Shown here piece after piece: positions 38,800 through 46,905 of a stretch of 53,895 bases of DNA; the stretch's first letter is position 1, and the number at the start of each line of letters is the position of its first letter. Source of the DNA: CAYNCE01 sp964522515 (GTDB lineage Bacteria; Patescibacteriota; Patescibacteriia; UBA2196); assembly GCA_964522515.1 (NCBI GenBank), contig CAZFWC010000002.1, positions 1 through 53,895 on the forward strand, read 5' to 3'. The notes beneath the pieces were generated by a model. The model was not told the origin of the DNA. It saw only the letters and a program-made list of their open reading frames with translations, and searched no databases. The position numbers and the translations under genes were made by a program.

Positions 38800-38877
38800 T
38801 CAACTCAATAAAATTTTTTCAACTTTCTCTTTTGCTTTTTCTAATCTGCTTTAGACTTCTTTAGCAATCTCTTTTTA
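38800..38877 (-). pseudogene. Possible 3' remnant of a restriction-modification specificity gene
   Basis: The minus strand reads KEIAKEV, stop, SRLEKAKEKVEKILLS, stop. An alternating Glu/Lys helix of this type ends HsdS-like or type IIG specificity subunits. Too short for a firm call; it sits next to the type IIG locus. Confidence 0.3.
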
Positions 38878-38883
38878 TACACC

Positions 38884-39507
38884 TTACAACATTACTAATT
38901 TTTTTTGATCTATTTTTTTATCAAAATCTAATAATTTTAAATTTGAAAAAAATATTATAATTGCGACGGCATACTCAATAGTCAAATTAATGTTAGGGAC
39001 TAAGAATTCAAATTGTTGGTCATCTGTCCTATTAGAGTGCAACTCAAGACTTTCAATATTTGGATGAACAAATCTGCAAATTTGATCGTATCTTTCTTTA
39101 TGATTTTTTACAAATTCTGGTGGCATAAAATTATTATTTGCTCTGTCTTTAATATATGCAAGTGTCCATTTTTTATTTTCAAAAAATTCATTCAACCTAA
39201 CCTCGTTTTCTTTTGCAGAAGATTCTGAAAAAATATATAAAATTTTTATATATAACTCATAAATATATCTATAAAGATATATGGACAGAAAAACATCGTT
39301 AGCAAAGAGACTGTTTCCCATTGAAATATTTAGAGAATATATCTTCTTTAAAACCAATGCAACAAAATATTCTTTTGGATTATCTTTTTTAGTTACAATT
39401 CCAAAATCAAAAGCAGGCAATATAATTTCATCCAAAGAAACTATTTTATTTAATAAAGAATTTTTCAAAGCTATATTTTCTTTTTTTAATAAACGATTTT
39501 TAATCAT
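38884..39507 (-). CDS. Hypothetical helical protein next to the type IIG enzyme, 207 aa
   Basis: All-helical soluble protein with LYRYIYELYIKILYIFSESS in the middle and ERYDQICRFVHPNIESLELH in the second half. The R-x(n)-H-P pattern (YDQICRFVHPN) resembles HEPN-like or DUF5677-type proteins with an Arg/His active site. I cannot name the family with certainty. It starts 2 bp after the stop of the restriction-modification gene, so it is cotranscribed and may be an accessory or toxin component of that defence unit. Confidence 0.6.
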   Translation of the reverse strand: MIKNRLLKKENIALKNSLLNKIVSLDEIILPAFDFGIVTKKDNPKEYFVALVLKKIYSLNISMGNSLFANDVFLSIYLYRYIYELYIKILYIFSESSAKENEVRLNEFFENKKWTLAYIKDRANNNFMPPEFVKNHKERYDQICRFVHPNIESLELHSNRTDDQQFEFLVPNINLTIEYAVAIIIFFSNLKLLDFDKKIDQKKLVML

Positions 39508-39509
39508 AT

Positions 39510-42137
39510 TTAATTTTCTTCAATAATTCTAATTTCTTCCTCCCTTAATCCATACAACTCATAAACTTTTTCGTCAATTTCTTTATCTGTCTTTTTTATT
39601 TCCTTTTTAACTGATCCCCATCTATCAGAATTTGCAAGAGTTTTTTGAAGTTGTTTATTTAAGTCTAAAATTATATTAACCAATTTAACAATTTCTTTTT
39701 GTTTTTCTTTTTCAATCTTTTTTATTGGTAATTCACCAAGATTGCCAATTCTAATTTCTGGAAAAACATTCCCTTTAAATGGGTATAAATTAGAATATAA
39801 ATAACTAAATAATGAAGAATTTAATAAGGCCAACATAAATTCATAAAAATAATTTTTATTTATCAAAACACCTGTATAAAGAGTGTGAACTGCATACCTT
39901 TGTTTGTCGTCTAAAACAGATATAATTTTATTACCAATTCTTCTTATATAAAACTTTTTTGGTAAATTAAAAATTTCTTCTTTACCGGGTCTTTTTAAAT
40001 TTTCAATATCATAATTGATATATCTTTCATTTAAAATAAAATATCTTTCTATGTCCCTCCCTTTTAAAAGAATTTTTTGATTGTTAAAATTTTCTTTTAT
40101 TTTGTCACTAATAAATTTCTTATCATCACCAGTTTTTATTGCTTCTTGGACTTTTAAAACTTCATTAAGTTTAATATTATCTTTAAAAACTTTTTCTTTA
40201 ATTTTATCAAAATTTTCATCCATTGATATATTAAATCTATAAAAAGGTTGCTCTAAAAAAATATCTTGATTAACCACGACACTTTTTACAAGAGTATTAT
40301 TTTCATATAAACTTAAAGTTGTTTTATTTGTTTTATCTATTTTATTTTTCTTTAAAATAATAACAACTGTTGGAACAACAACTTTATTAAAAACACCATC
40401 TTTATAATTATCTATACAAATTATTTCTGAATTGTCTAAAATATATTTTCTTAATTTAGAAAAAGAATCATTTTGTAAAATTATATTTGGGATTATAAAT
40501 CCTAAATATCCATCATCATTTAATAATTCAAAAGATTTTTCAATAAATAATCCAAAAATATCATATATTTTTTCTATTGTTTTATATGTCTTTTTAAAAT
40601 ATTCTATTTCATTTATTAATCCCTTTTCTGTACTTAAATAAGGTGGGTTTCCAATTATTATATCAAAACCATCTTGTTTAAACACTTCTGAAAATTCATT
40701 TTTCCAATTAAAAGATTTTTCAGAAATTTTTGAATCAGAAATCAAAGAATTGCCAATGCGAATATTTCCAGTTAAATCAGGCAATTTAGCTTTTTTATCT
40801 AATGCATCAATCAACAAATTCAACTTTGCTAATTCAATTGCTTGATTATCAAGATCAACTCCATAAATATTACTTAATAAAATTTCAGTTTTAGTATTTT
40901 GATCACCAGAATTGCCGAAATCCTTATACCTATCATTAATTGTTTCCAAAGCTTTGGTCAAAAAAGAACCTGAGCCACAAGCTGGGTCCAAAACTTTTAT
41001 TTTTTTTAAATCTGCCATATTTTTAGCTTCATCCAATTTTTTACCCAAAGTGTTTTCAACAATATAATTCACAATAAATTTTGGTGTATAAAAAATTCCA
41101 TGTTCTTTTCTTTTTTTGCGTGATTGCTGTTTTAATTCTTTTTTATCTGTTTCAATTTTAATCGGATTTTGTGAAATATAGCTTAAGTAACTTTCATAAA
41201 CACCACCTAAAATATCTGCTGGCATTTCTTTAAAATCATACTCATAAACATTTGACCCGTGTAATAAATCAATAATCTTTTTCCATTCAATGCTGTGTTC
41301 CTCCCAATTTTCACAAGCATGTTTTTTAAACAAACTTGAATTGTATATATCATCTAATTCACGAAATTTTTTAATTAACTTTGGAAAAAATTGTTCACCT
41401 TTATTTTTTTCCCATTCGCGCAAAATTGGAATCAATACCTGATCTTCCAAAACACGATCTTCCAAAACACGAACAAATACCAAACGATCAATTATTCTCT
41501 GAATCCCTTCCTCTAAAACATTTTGATCTAAATTTTCATTCCATATTTTAAAATTATCAGTCAAAGTTTGTCTAATATTTTTTAAATCATTAAATAGTTT
41601 TTCATTAACAGTTAACTTTTTTAATTTTTTTCCATGTTTAATAGCAAACTCATCTAAAAGATTATTTTGAAAACTTTCTTTTGATAACAACCACAAAAAA
41701 TCAAATTCTTTTAAATAATCTTTATACGATAATTCAAAAACCAATTTATCTAATAAATTTTTTGAATCTGTTTGAGCATTAAAAATTTTTATACCCTCAA
41801 AATCTGTTAAAATTGCCCAAGCAATTCCTTTGTTCCAAGCATAATTTATTACTTGTCTAGCATGAATTTCTAAATCCAAATCTACCTTTAAAGATTTTGT
41901 TTCAATTAAAAATTTTGTAATTCCGTTCATTACAAAAACATAATCAGCTCGTTCACCAATTATATTTTCTTCAGACAAAACATCTTGTTCAAAATCCCAA
42001 CCCAAATGCTCAAACAAAGGACGGATGAAATGATCTTTTGTTTTTGACTCATTATATGAATTTATCTCTTTTTGAGATAATCCTTCATATCTATCAACCA
42101 GTTTTTTAATTTTTTCTAATGATTGTTGTTTTGTCAT
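39510..42137 (-). CDS. Type IIG (Eco57I/TaqI-like) restriction-modification enzyme
   Basis: A single 875-aa chain with nuclease, methyltransferase and specificity parts. The N-terminal PD-(D/E)xK-like nuclease (residues about 30-110) has SKTKDHFIRPLFEHLGWDF, ERADYVFVMNG and FLIETKSLK. A helical linker follows. The N6-adenine methyltransferase starts with HGIFYTPKFIVNYIVENTLG, motif I LDPACGSGSFLTKALE and NIYGVDLDNQAIELAKLNLL. Catalytic motif IV is IIIGNPPYLSTEK. A C-terminal TaqI-like target-recognition domain ends in a coiled coil (KEKQKEIVKLVNIILDLNKQ). It appears intact, unlike the decayed locus at 48.8-50.7 kb. It lies between tRNA-Asn and the 207-aa hypothetical gene. Confidence 0.88.
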   Translation of the reverse strand: MTKQQSLEKIKKLVDRYEGLSQKEINSYNESKTKDHFIRPLFEHLGWDFEQDVLSEENIIGERADYVFVMNGITKFLIETKSLKVDLDLEIHARQVINYAWNKGIAWAILTDFEGIKIFNAQTDSKNLLDKLVFELSYKDYLKEFDFLWLLSKESFQNNLLDEFAIKHGKKLKKLTVNEKLFNDLKNIRQTLTDNFKIWNENLDQNVLEEGIQRIIDRLVFVRVLEDRVLEDQVLIPILREWEKNKGEQFFPKLIKKFRELDDIYNSSLFKKHACENWEEHSIEWKKIIDLLHGSNVYEYDFKEMPADILGGVYESYLSYISQNPIKIETDKKELKQQSRKKRKEHGIFYTPKFIVNYIVENTLGKKLDEAKNMADLKKIKVLDPACGSGSFLTKALETINDRYKDFGNSGDQNTKTEILLSNIYGVDLDNQAIELAKLNLLIDALDKKAKLPDLTGNIRIGNSLISDSKISEKSFNWKNEFSEVFKQDGFDIIIGNPPYLSTEKGLINEIEYFKKTYKTIEKIYDIFGLFIEKSFELLNDDGYLGFIIPNIILQNDSFSKLRKYILDNSEIICIDNYKDGVFNKVVVPTVVIILKKNKIDKTNKTTLSLYENNTLVKSVVVNQDIFLEQPFYRFNISMDENFDKIKEKVFKDNIKLNEVLKVQEAIKTGDDKKFISDKIKENFNNQKILLKGRDIERYFILNERYINYDIENLKRPGKEEIFNLPKKFYIRRIGNKIISVLDDKQRYAVHTLYTGVLINKNYFYEFMLALLNSSLFSYLYSNLYPFKGNVFPEIRIGNLGELPIKKIEKEKQKEIVKLVNIILDLNKQLQKTLANSDRWGSVKKEIKKTDKEIDEKVYELYGLREEEIRIIEEN

Positions 42138-42194
42138 AAAATAAAATTTGTTGAATAAATAACATCTATACTTTCATTATCTAATTTTTTAGTT

Positions 42195-42295
42195 AAAAAG
42201 TCCTTAAGCTCCGTGGGTCGGACTCGGACCGACGACAAATTGGTTAACAGCCAACTGCTCTACCAACTGAGCTACCACGGAACTTAAGGACTTTT
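42195..42295. repeat. 13-bp inverted repeat flanking tRNA-Asn
   Basis: AAAAGTCCTTAAG on one side and its exact complement on the other (arms 42195-42208 and 42283-42295), 0-1 bases from the tRNA ends. The 3' arm runs into TTTTT in the direction of transcription. Confidence 0.85.
42209..42281 (-). tRNA. tRNA-Asn (anticodon GUU)
   Basis: Acceptor TCCGTGG/CCACGGA, D arm GCTC-AGTTGGTA-GAGC, anticodon stem GTTGG/CCAAT with loop CTGTTAA, T arm GTCGG-TCCGAGT-CCGAC, discriminator G. CCA is not encoded, unlike tRNA-Glu in this window, so CCA addition is required. Confidence 0.95.
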
Positions 42296-42300
42296 ATTTA

Positions 42301-42897
42301 TTATTCTGCTTCACCTTCTATTATATTTTCCTCTTCATTATTCAAATTCCCATCTTCATTATCAATTGAAATTAATTCAATATCAAAAATTAAATCGGTG
42401 TTTGGACCAATTAATTCACCAGCGCCTTGTTCACCGTACGCAAATTCTGAAGGAACAAATAATCTTCTTTGTTCATTAACTTTCATTCCAATAATTCCTT
42501 GATCCCAACCTTGAATTACCTTACCTGCTCCAATTGTTAAACTAAACGGCTCTCCTCTGTCAACACTTGAATCAAATTTAGTTCCATCAACTAAAATACC
42601 CGCGTAATGAACTGTAATTTGGTCGCCAGCTTTAACTTGTCGTTCACCAACGCCTGGTTTTAAAATTTGCGCTGAAAGTTCTGTAATATCTTGCGCAGAT
42701 TCAGTTGTATTTTTTTGTTTGTTTTCTTCTAACATATTTCCTTGCTCTATTTTTTTGTTTTCATTTTGCGCGCTTTTTTCTTGTTCTAAATAATCTGATT
42801 TTTCAAATTTTATTTCAACATTTAAAATTTCTGTCACAGCAAACAAAAGCAAAAATAAAATGATTATTGTGATTAAAATTGTTGTTAATGTTTTCAT
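42301..42897 (-). CDS. Membrane-anchored FKBP-type peptidyl-prolyl isomerase
   Basis: A 198-aa protein with one N-terminal helix (ITIIILFLLLFAVTEILN), a polar Glu/Gln linker (residues about 30-80), then an FKBP domain (about 85-180). Key FKBP residues are VHYAGILVDGTKFDSSVDRG, GAGKVIQGWDQGIIGMKVNE, RRLFVPSEFAYGEQGAG and NTDLIFDIELISI. The W, Y, F and D lining the active pocket are kept. It would fold exported proteins at the outer face of the membrane. The SD-like GGAGG upstream belongs to an R2 repeat, so the repeat may provide its ribosome binding site. It lies downstream of rpoD. Confidence 0.88.
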   Translation of the reverse strand: MKTLTTILITIIILFLLLFAVTEILNVEIKFEKSDYLEQEKSAQNENKKIEQGNMLEENKQKNTTESAQDITELSAQILKPGVGERQVKAGDQITVHYAGILVDGTKFDSSVDRGEPFSLTIGAGKVIQGWDQGIIGMKVNEQRRLFVPSEFAYGEQGAGELIGPNTDLIFDIELISIDNEDGNLNNEEENIIEGEAE

Positions 42898-42904
42898 AAT
42901 GAGT

Positions 42905-43056
42905 TTATCCTCCTTCGCCCCTAATAACTCTACTGGACTACGGCGCCTGTCCGCCGTAGCCTTGGCGAAAGAGGATAAACTCTTGTGTTTTAAACACAGG
43001 AGCTTGCCCGCCCGTAGCTAGAGTTTTTTTAGAGTTGAAGCAAAGGAGGATTAGGG
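42905..43056. repeat. Paired R2 repeats around a palindrome (FKBP / rpoD gap)
   Basis: R2 units at 42907-42978 and 43005-43053 in opposite orientation around CTTGTGTTTTAAACACAGG. Includes a second inner hairpin ACGGCGCCTGTCCGCCGT. Fills the whole gap. Confidence 0.8.
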
Positions 43057-43058
43057 GA

Positions 43059-44450
43059 CTAATAATACCCAACTAATTTTTTCATTCCTTCTTTGTAATC
43101 TTGCATTTTTTCTAAAGCTTTGGCTTCAATCTGACGAATTCGTTCACGAGTTACGCCAAATTCTTGCCCAACTTCTTCTAAAGTATGAAAAACTCCATCT
43201 TCTAAACCAAAACGCATTTCAAGAATTTTTTGTTCACGCGGAGTTAATTTATTTATTATTTCACTAATATACTTTTTTAACAACTGAATTGCTGTTGCTT
43301 TATCTGGTGAAATTGTTTTATGATCTTCAATAAAATCAACTAATTTTGAATCATCATCTCCATCGTCGCCAACTGTGGCTTGAAGTGAAACAGTTTCTTG
43401 AGATATTTTAATAATGTGACGAATTTTGTCAACATCTTCTTCCATTTCTGCGGCAATTTCTTCTGGCAAAGGTTCCCTGCCTAAACTTTGAATTAATCTT
43501 TTTTGCACTTGCTTAAATTTATTAATTGTTTCAACCATATGAACTGGAATTCTAATTGTGCGAGATTGATCTGCCAACGCTCGAGTAATTGCTTGTCGAA
43601 TCCACCAAGTCGCGTAAGTTGAAAATTTGTATCCTTTACGGTAATCAAATTTTTCAACTGCGCGAAACAAACCAACATTTCCTTCTTGAATTAAATCTAA
43701 CAAAGTTAGTCCGCTTCTGCCTGCAAATTTTTTCGCAATTGAAACAACCAATCGTAAATTTGATTCAACTAATTTGTACACTGCGTCTTTATCGCCTTTT
43801 TCTTTTCGTTTTGCTAAAATCATTTCTTCTTCTTTTTTTAACAAAGGAACTTTTCCAATTTCACGCAAATACATCTGAATTGAATCAGAAGAAATATCAG
43901 ACAAATCGCCTCTCTTTTTATCTAAGCCAATCCCAATTTCTTTTAAAATTTTTTCACGATTTTCTTTTTTACCAAGCAAACTTATTTCTCCTTCTACCAC
44001 TTGCGAGCCAGCTTTATCTAATTTTGATAAAAATTTTTCATATTCAAAAATATAATCTTCCATTTCTGGAAAAGCAATTAAAATTTCCGATTCAGTTACA
44101 AAACCGCGCACTTTTCCTTTTTTAATTAATGTATCTGATTGCGTTGGGTCAAAAATAACTTTTTCAATTTTAATATTTTTTTTTCTAATATTTTTTTTCT
44201 TAAAACTTTTCTGAATTTTAGAATTTTTAATTTTTTTCTTTTTAAATGTTTTAATGTTTTTGTGTTTTAATGTTTTTGTGTTTTTTACTTTTTTTGCTAA
44301 AGATTTTTTAGTTTTAATTTTAACTAAATTTTTTTTAGCTTTTTTAACACTTTGTTGTCTGCTAATTTTCTTAGCAGATTTTTTTGCTTTGCCTCGTGTC
44401 CCGAGTACTCGGGATTTACGAGTTTTAATTGTGATTTTCTTTTTTAACAT
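43059..44450 (-). CDS. rpoD: Primary sigma factor RpoD (sigma-70)
   Basis: A 463-aa group 1 sigma factor. Residues about 1-95 form a very Lys-rich, low-complexity N-terminal extension, followed by a region 1.1-like part. Region 1.2 is SIQMYLREIGKVPLLKKEEE. Region 2 is LRLVVSIAKKFAGRSGLTLL, DLIQEGNVGLFRAVEKFDYR and GYKFSTYATWWIRQAITRAL (-10 recognition). Region 3 is PVHMVETINKFKQVQKRL. Region 4 has ITPREQKILEMRFGLEDG-like and GVTRERIRQIEAKALEKM (-35 recognition helix). This fits the TTGACA/TATAAT-like promoters seen here. An R3 palindrome is translated near residue 15 (SRVLGTRG). It follows dnaG, the classic gene order. Confidence 0.95.
   Translation of the reverse strand: MLKKKITIKTRKSRVLGTRGKAKKSAKKISRQQSVKKAKKNLVKIKTKKSLAKKVKNTKTLKHKNIKTFKKKKIKNSKIQKSFKKKNIRKKNIKIEKVIFDPTQSDTLIKKGKVRGFVTESEILIAFPEMEDYIFEYEKFLSKLDKAGSQVVEGEISLLGKKENREKILKEIGIGLDKKRGDLSDISSDSIQMYLREIGKVPLLKKEEEMILAKRKEKGDKDAVYKLVESNLRLVVSIAKKFAGRSGLTLLDLIQEGNVGLFRAVEKFDYRKGYKFSTYATWWIRQAITRALADQSRTIRIPVHMVETINKFKQVQKRLIQSLGREPLPEEIAAEMEEDVDKIRHIIKISQETVSLQATVGDDGDDDSKLVDFIEDHKTISPDKATAIQLLKKYISEIINKLTPREQKILEMRFGLEDGVFHTLEEVGQEFGVTRERIRQIEAKALEKMQDYKEGMKKLVGYY
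44398..44415. repeat. R3 palindrome inside rpoD
   Basis: GTCCCGAGTACTCGGGAT, encoding part of SRVLGT. Confidence 0.8.
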
Positions 44451-44469
44451 AAATATATTACGAACAAAT

Positions 44470-44683
44470 TCTATTTACCTAGCCCTAAAAGGACTAGGTT
44501 AAATTTTCAAGCCCTCTCCTCCTTCGTTAAAACTACGGCGGACAGGTGAAGAGGACTAATTTATTTAAAAATTTTAAATTTAAATTTTTGTTTAGCCTGC
44601 TTCACCTGTCCGCCGTAGTCCCTTTAGGGACGGAGGAGGAGCAGGCTTGAATTTATTTTAACCTGACCCTTTAGGGTTAGGGT
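44470..44683. repeat. Cluster of palindromes and R2 units (rpoD / dnaG gap)
   Basis: CCTAGCCCTAAAAGGACTAGG, two inverted R2 units (44517-44556 and 44600-44650) around AAAAATTTTAAATTTAAATT, and CCCTTTAGGGTTAGGG. The first and last types also occur at 53750-53895. Confidence 0.8.
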
Positions 44684-44685
44684 TT

Positions 44686-46569
44686 CTACAACCCTTTCAA
44701 CTCCCCAGACAACAAACTAAACTCTTTCATCAACTTTTCAATTTTTTCAAATTCATTTTTTTGCTCTGCTAATTTTATTTCAACTTCAATATTTTTAAGC
44801 TTTGTTGAAACATTTTCCTTTTTTAAAAAATTAACAGCTAAATCAAATTCGCGATTAAGCTCGCGTTTTGACATTTCTACAAATTCATTTTCACCTAATA
44901 ATTTTAAAGTATCAAAAATAACAACTAAATCTGTTTTTTTAGTTTTAAGATGATTGTAAAAATTATTAATTAAATCTTGTCCCGAGTACTCGGGATTGTT
45001 TTTAGTATAATATAAAATTATCTGTTTGTAAAATTCCTGAAAACTGTTTTCAATTAATTCTGGCAAAATTTTGCTAACTAATTCTTCCAAATATTCTTCG
45101 CTACGCAAACCCAGAGCTAACAGCCGTTGAGAAATTATATAATTTTTATTAATTTTTATATTTTGCTTGTCCGTTATTTGTTGGCTCCATCCCTCTTGGG
45201 TGGAGCCTTCTTGTTTAGTTGAAATATTTTTGTTTTTATTATTAGACTGGGTTTTAAAACCCAGTCTAATATTACTAAATTTATTTAAAGCTTCTCTTAA
45301 AGAATTTTCATCAATACTAATCGCAGTTGATAATTTTTTTAAATAAAAATCTTTTTCAATTGGATCAAAAAGTTTAGCAATCCAAGGTAAAATTTTTCTC
45401 GCTGTTTCTCGTTTAACATCAATATTATTTAAATCTTTTTCAGCTAAATTAATCTGAAAAAAATAATCCATAAAATTAATTTTTTTATTAACTGCTTTAC
45501 GCCAAGCATCAGGAGATTTTTGAACCAGCTCATCTGGATCTTTTATTTTTGTTGGCAAAATAATTACTTTTACATTTACTCCTGCTTGCCAAGCAAGTTC
45601 AATTCCTTTTTCAGCCGCAATTATTCCAGCAACATCAGAATCAAAACACATTGTTAAATTATTTGTGTATCTTTTTAAAATTTTAATTTGATCTTCAGTC
45701 AAAGCTGTGCCAGATGAAGCAACAACATTTTTTACTCCAGCTTTGTGCGAAGCAACCACATCCATATTTCCTTCAACTAAAATTACAAAATTTAATTCTC
45801 TGATACTTTTTTTAGCTTTATACAATCCGTATAAAATTTGTGATTTATTATAAATTGCGGTTTGCGGAGTGTTAATATATTTTCCACCTGAAAAATTTGG
45901 GTCTGTGCTCATTGCTCTGGCAGTAAAACCAACAATATTTTTATTGTGATCTGAAATTGGAAACATTATTCTGTCACGAAATCTGTCGTAATAATTTCTA
46001 ACTCCACTGTAATTATTTTTCTCAACAACTAATCCTGATTGCAAAATTTCATTATCTGAAAAACCTCTTGTTTTTAAAAACTTGCTGACTGCGTCCCAAG
46101 AATCTAGGGCGTAACCAATTTGAAATTCATTAATAATATCTTTATTTAATTTTCTTTTATTAATTAAATACTCACGCGCGTTTTTTGCTTGAAGAGAATT
46201 AAAAAATTGATCTTGATAAAAATTAATCGCAATTTCATTTAATTCGTAAAGACGAGTTTTTAAATTTTGAAATTGTGGATTAAAATTTTGATGTTTTAAT
46301 TCAACTCCAGCTTTGTCAGCTAAAATTTTTAATGCTTCTGGAAATTCAATGTTTTCAATTTTTTGAAAAAACGAAAAAATATCTCCACCTTCTCCGCAAC
46401 CAAAACATTTAAAAAATTGTTTTTCGCGCGAAACAATAAACGACGGAGTTTTTTCATTGTGAAAAGGACACAAACCTTTAAAATTCACTCCTGATTGTTT
46501 TAATGGAATGTATTCTTGAATTAATTCCACAATATCTAATTTTGATTTTATTTCTTCTGTGTTGGTCAT
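44686..46569 (-). CDS. dnaG: DNA primase DnaG
   Basis: A 627-aa primase that makes RNA primers at the replication fork. The CHC2 zinc domain has CPFHNEKTPSF and FKCFGCGEGGDIFSF (ligands C34, H37, C55, C58). The RNA polymerase/Toprim core has FRDRIMFPISDHNKNIVGFT, KYINTPQTAIYNKSQILYG, VILVEGNMDVVASHKAGVKN and MCFDSDVAGIIAAEKGIELA. The C-terminal helicase-binding region (after about 430) has three repeat inserts: GACTGGGTTTT palindrome, GGCTCCA/TGGAGCC hairpin (KQEGSTQEGWSQQ) and R3 (NNPEYSGQD). A promoter TTGCTA-17-TAATAT lies just upstream. Confidence 0.94.
   Translation of the reverse strand: MTNTEEIKSKLDIVELIQEYIPLKQSGVNFKGLCPFHNEKTPSFIVSREKQFFKCFGCGEGGDIFSFFQKIENIEFPEALKILADKAGVELKHQNFNPQFQNLKTRLYELNEIAINFYQDQFFNSLQAKNAREYLINKRKLNKDIINEFQIGYALDSWDAVSKFLKTRGFSDNEILQSGLVVEKNNYSGVRNYYDRFRDRIMFPISDHNKNIVGFTARAMSTDPNFSGGKYINTPQTAIYNKSQILYGLYKAKKSIRELNFVILVEGNMDVVASHKAGVKNVVASSGTALTEDQIKILKRYTNNLTMCFDSDVAGIIAAEKGIELAWQAGVNVKVIILPTKIKDPDELVQKSPDAWRKAVNKKINFMDYFFQINLAEKDLNNIDVKRETARKILPWIAKLFDPIEKDFYLKKLSTAISIDENSLREALNKFSNIRLGFKTQSNNKNKNISTKQEGSTQEGWSQQITDKQNIKINKNYIISQRLLALGLRSEEYLEELVSKILPELIENSFQEFYKQIILYYTKNNPEYSGQDLINNFYNHLKTKKTDLVVIFDTLKLLGENEFVEMSKRELNREFDLAVNFLKKENVSTKLKNIEVEIKLAEQKNEFEKIEKLMKEFSLLSGELKGL
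44980..45268. repeat. Three palindromes inside dnaG
   Basis: R3 at 44980-44998 (CCCGAGTACTCGGGA), R7 at 45183-45208 (GGCTCCA...TGGAGCC), and a perfect 22-bp palindrome at 45246-45267 (GACTGGGTTTT and its complement). All are translated in the C-terminal domain. Confidence 0.85.
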
Positions 46570-46577
46570 ATTCTTTT

Positions 46578-46606
46578 ATATTAACTATTATTTTAAATTT
46601 TAGCAA
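46578..46606 (-). promoter_or_regulatory. Promoter of dnaG
   Basis: Minus strand TTGCTA (46606-46601), 17-bp spacer, TAATAT (46583-46578); 8 bases to the ATG, so nearly leaderless. The -35 touches the terminator of the ncRNA. Confidence 0.65.
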
Positions 46607-46816
46607 TAAAAAAAGCCGGATAAATCCGACTAAATTACAGAGAATATTCTCCAAGAGAAGAAAATCTTCTTTAGGGAAATTCGAGTGAAAACCAGAATTA
46701 CCCTGAAATAAGATCCCCATGCTCGTCGTCTCTTGGAGGATACTTTCTACAATTAATTTTTAATTTAAAATTACAATTTCTAAATAATTACGCTAATTTA
46801 GAAATTTGTTAGTTAA
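46607..46816 (-). ncRNA. Structured small RNA (6S-like candidate)
   Basis: A transcript of about 205 nt with its own promoter (TTGACA at 46851-46846, 17 bp, TAAAAT at 46828-46823) and terminator. Elements: an 11-bp hairpin AATTTCTAAAT/ATTTAGAAATT (46806-46775). Then a long rod, CTCCAAGAGA pairing with TCTCTTGGAG (46738-46649), with inner pairings GATCTT/AAGATT and AGGGTAATTC/GAATTTCCCT separated by internal loops. Then the terminator AGTCGGA-TTTA-TCCGGCT with seven T. A rod with a central bubble recalls 6S RNA, which regulates sigma-70 RNA polymerase, but I cannot match a consensus. It has no coding potential. It could also be a leader acting on dnaG. Confidence 0.6.
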
Positions 46817-46905
46817 TTAAATATTTTAGCACATCATTTAAAAACTGTCAAACCAAAAAAACAACTTAATAAGTCGCATTTTATTTATTTTTATTTTATT
46901 TTTTA

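Noticed and set aside
43589..44125. 178-codon plus-strand frame opposite rpoD
   Set aside because: Antisense shadow of a well-conserved gene, Leu/Phe/Gln-rich with no motif.
46478..46720. 80-codon minus-strand frame through the ncRNA region
   Set aside because: Runs out of frame into dnaG and across the terminator; no protein features; the RNA structure explains the region better.
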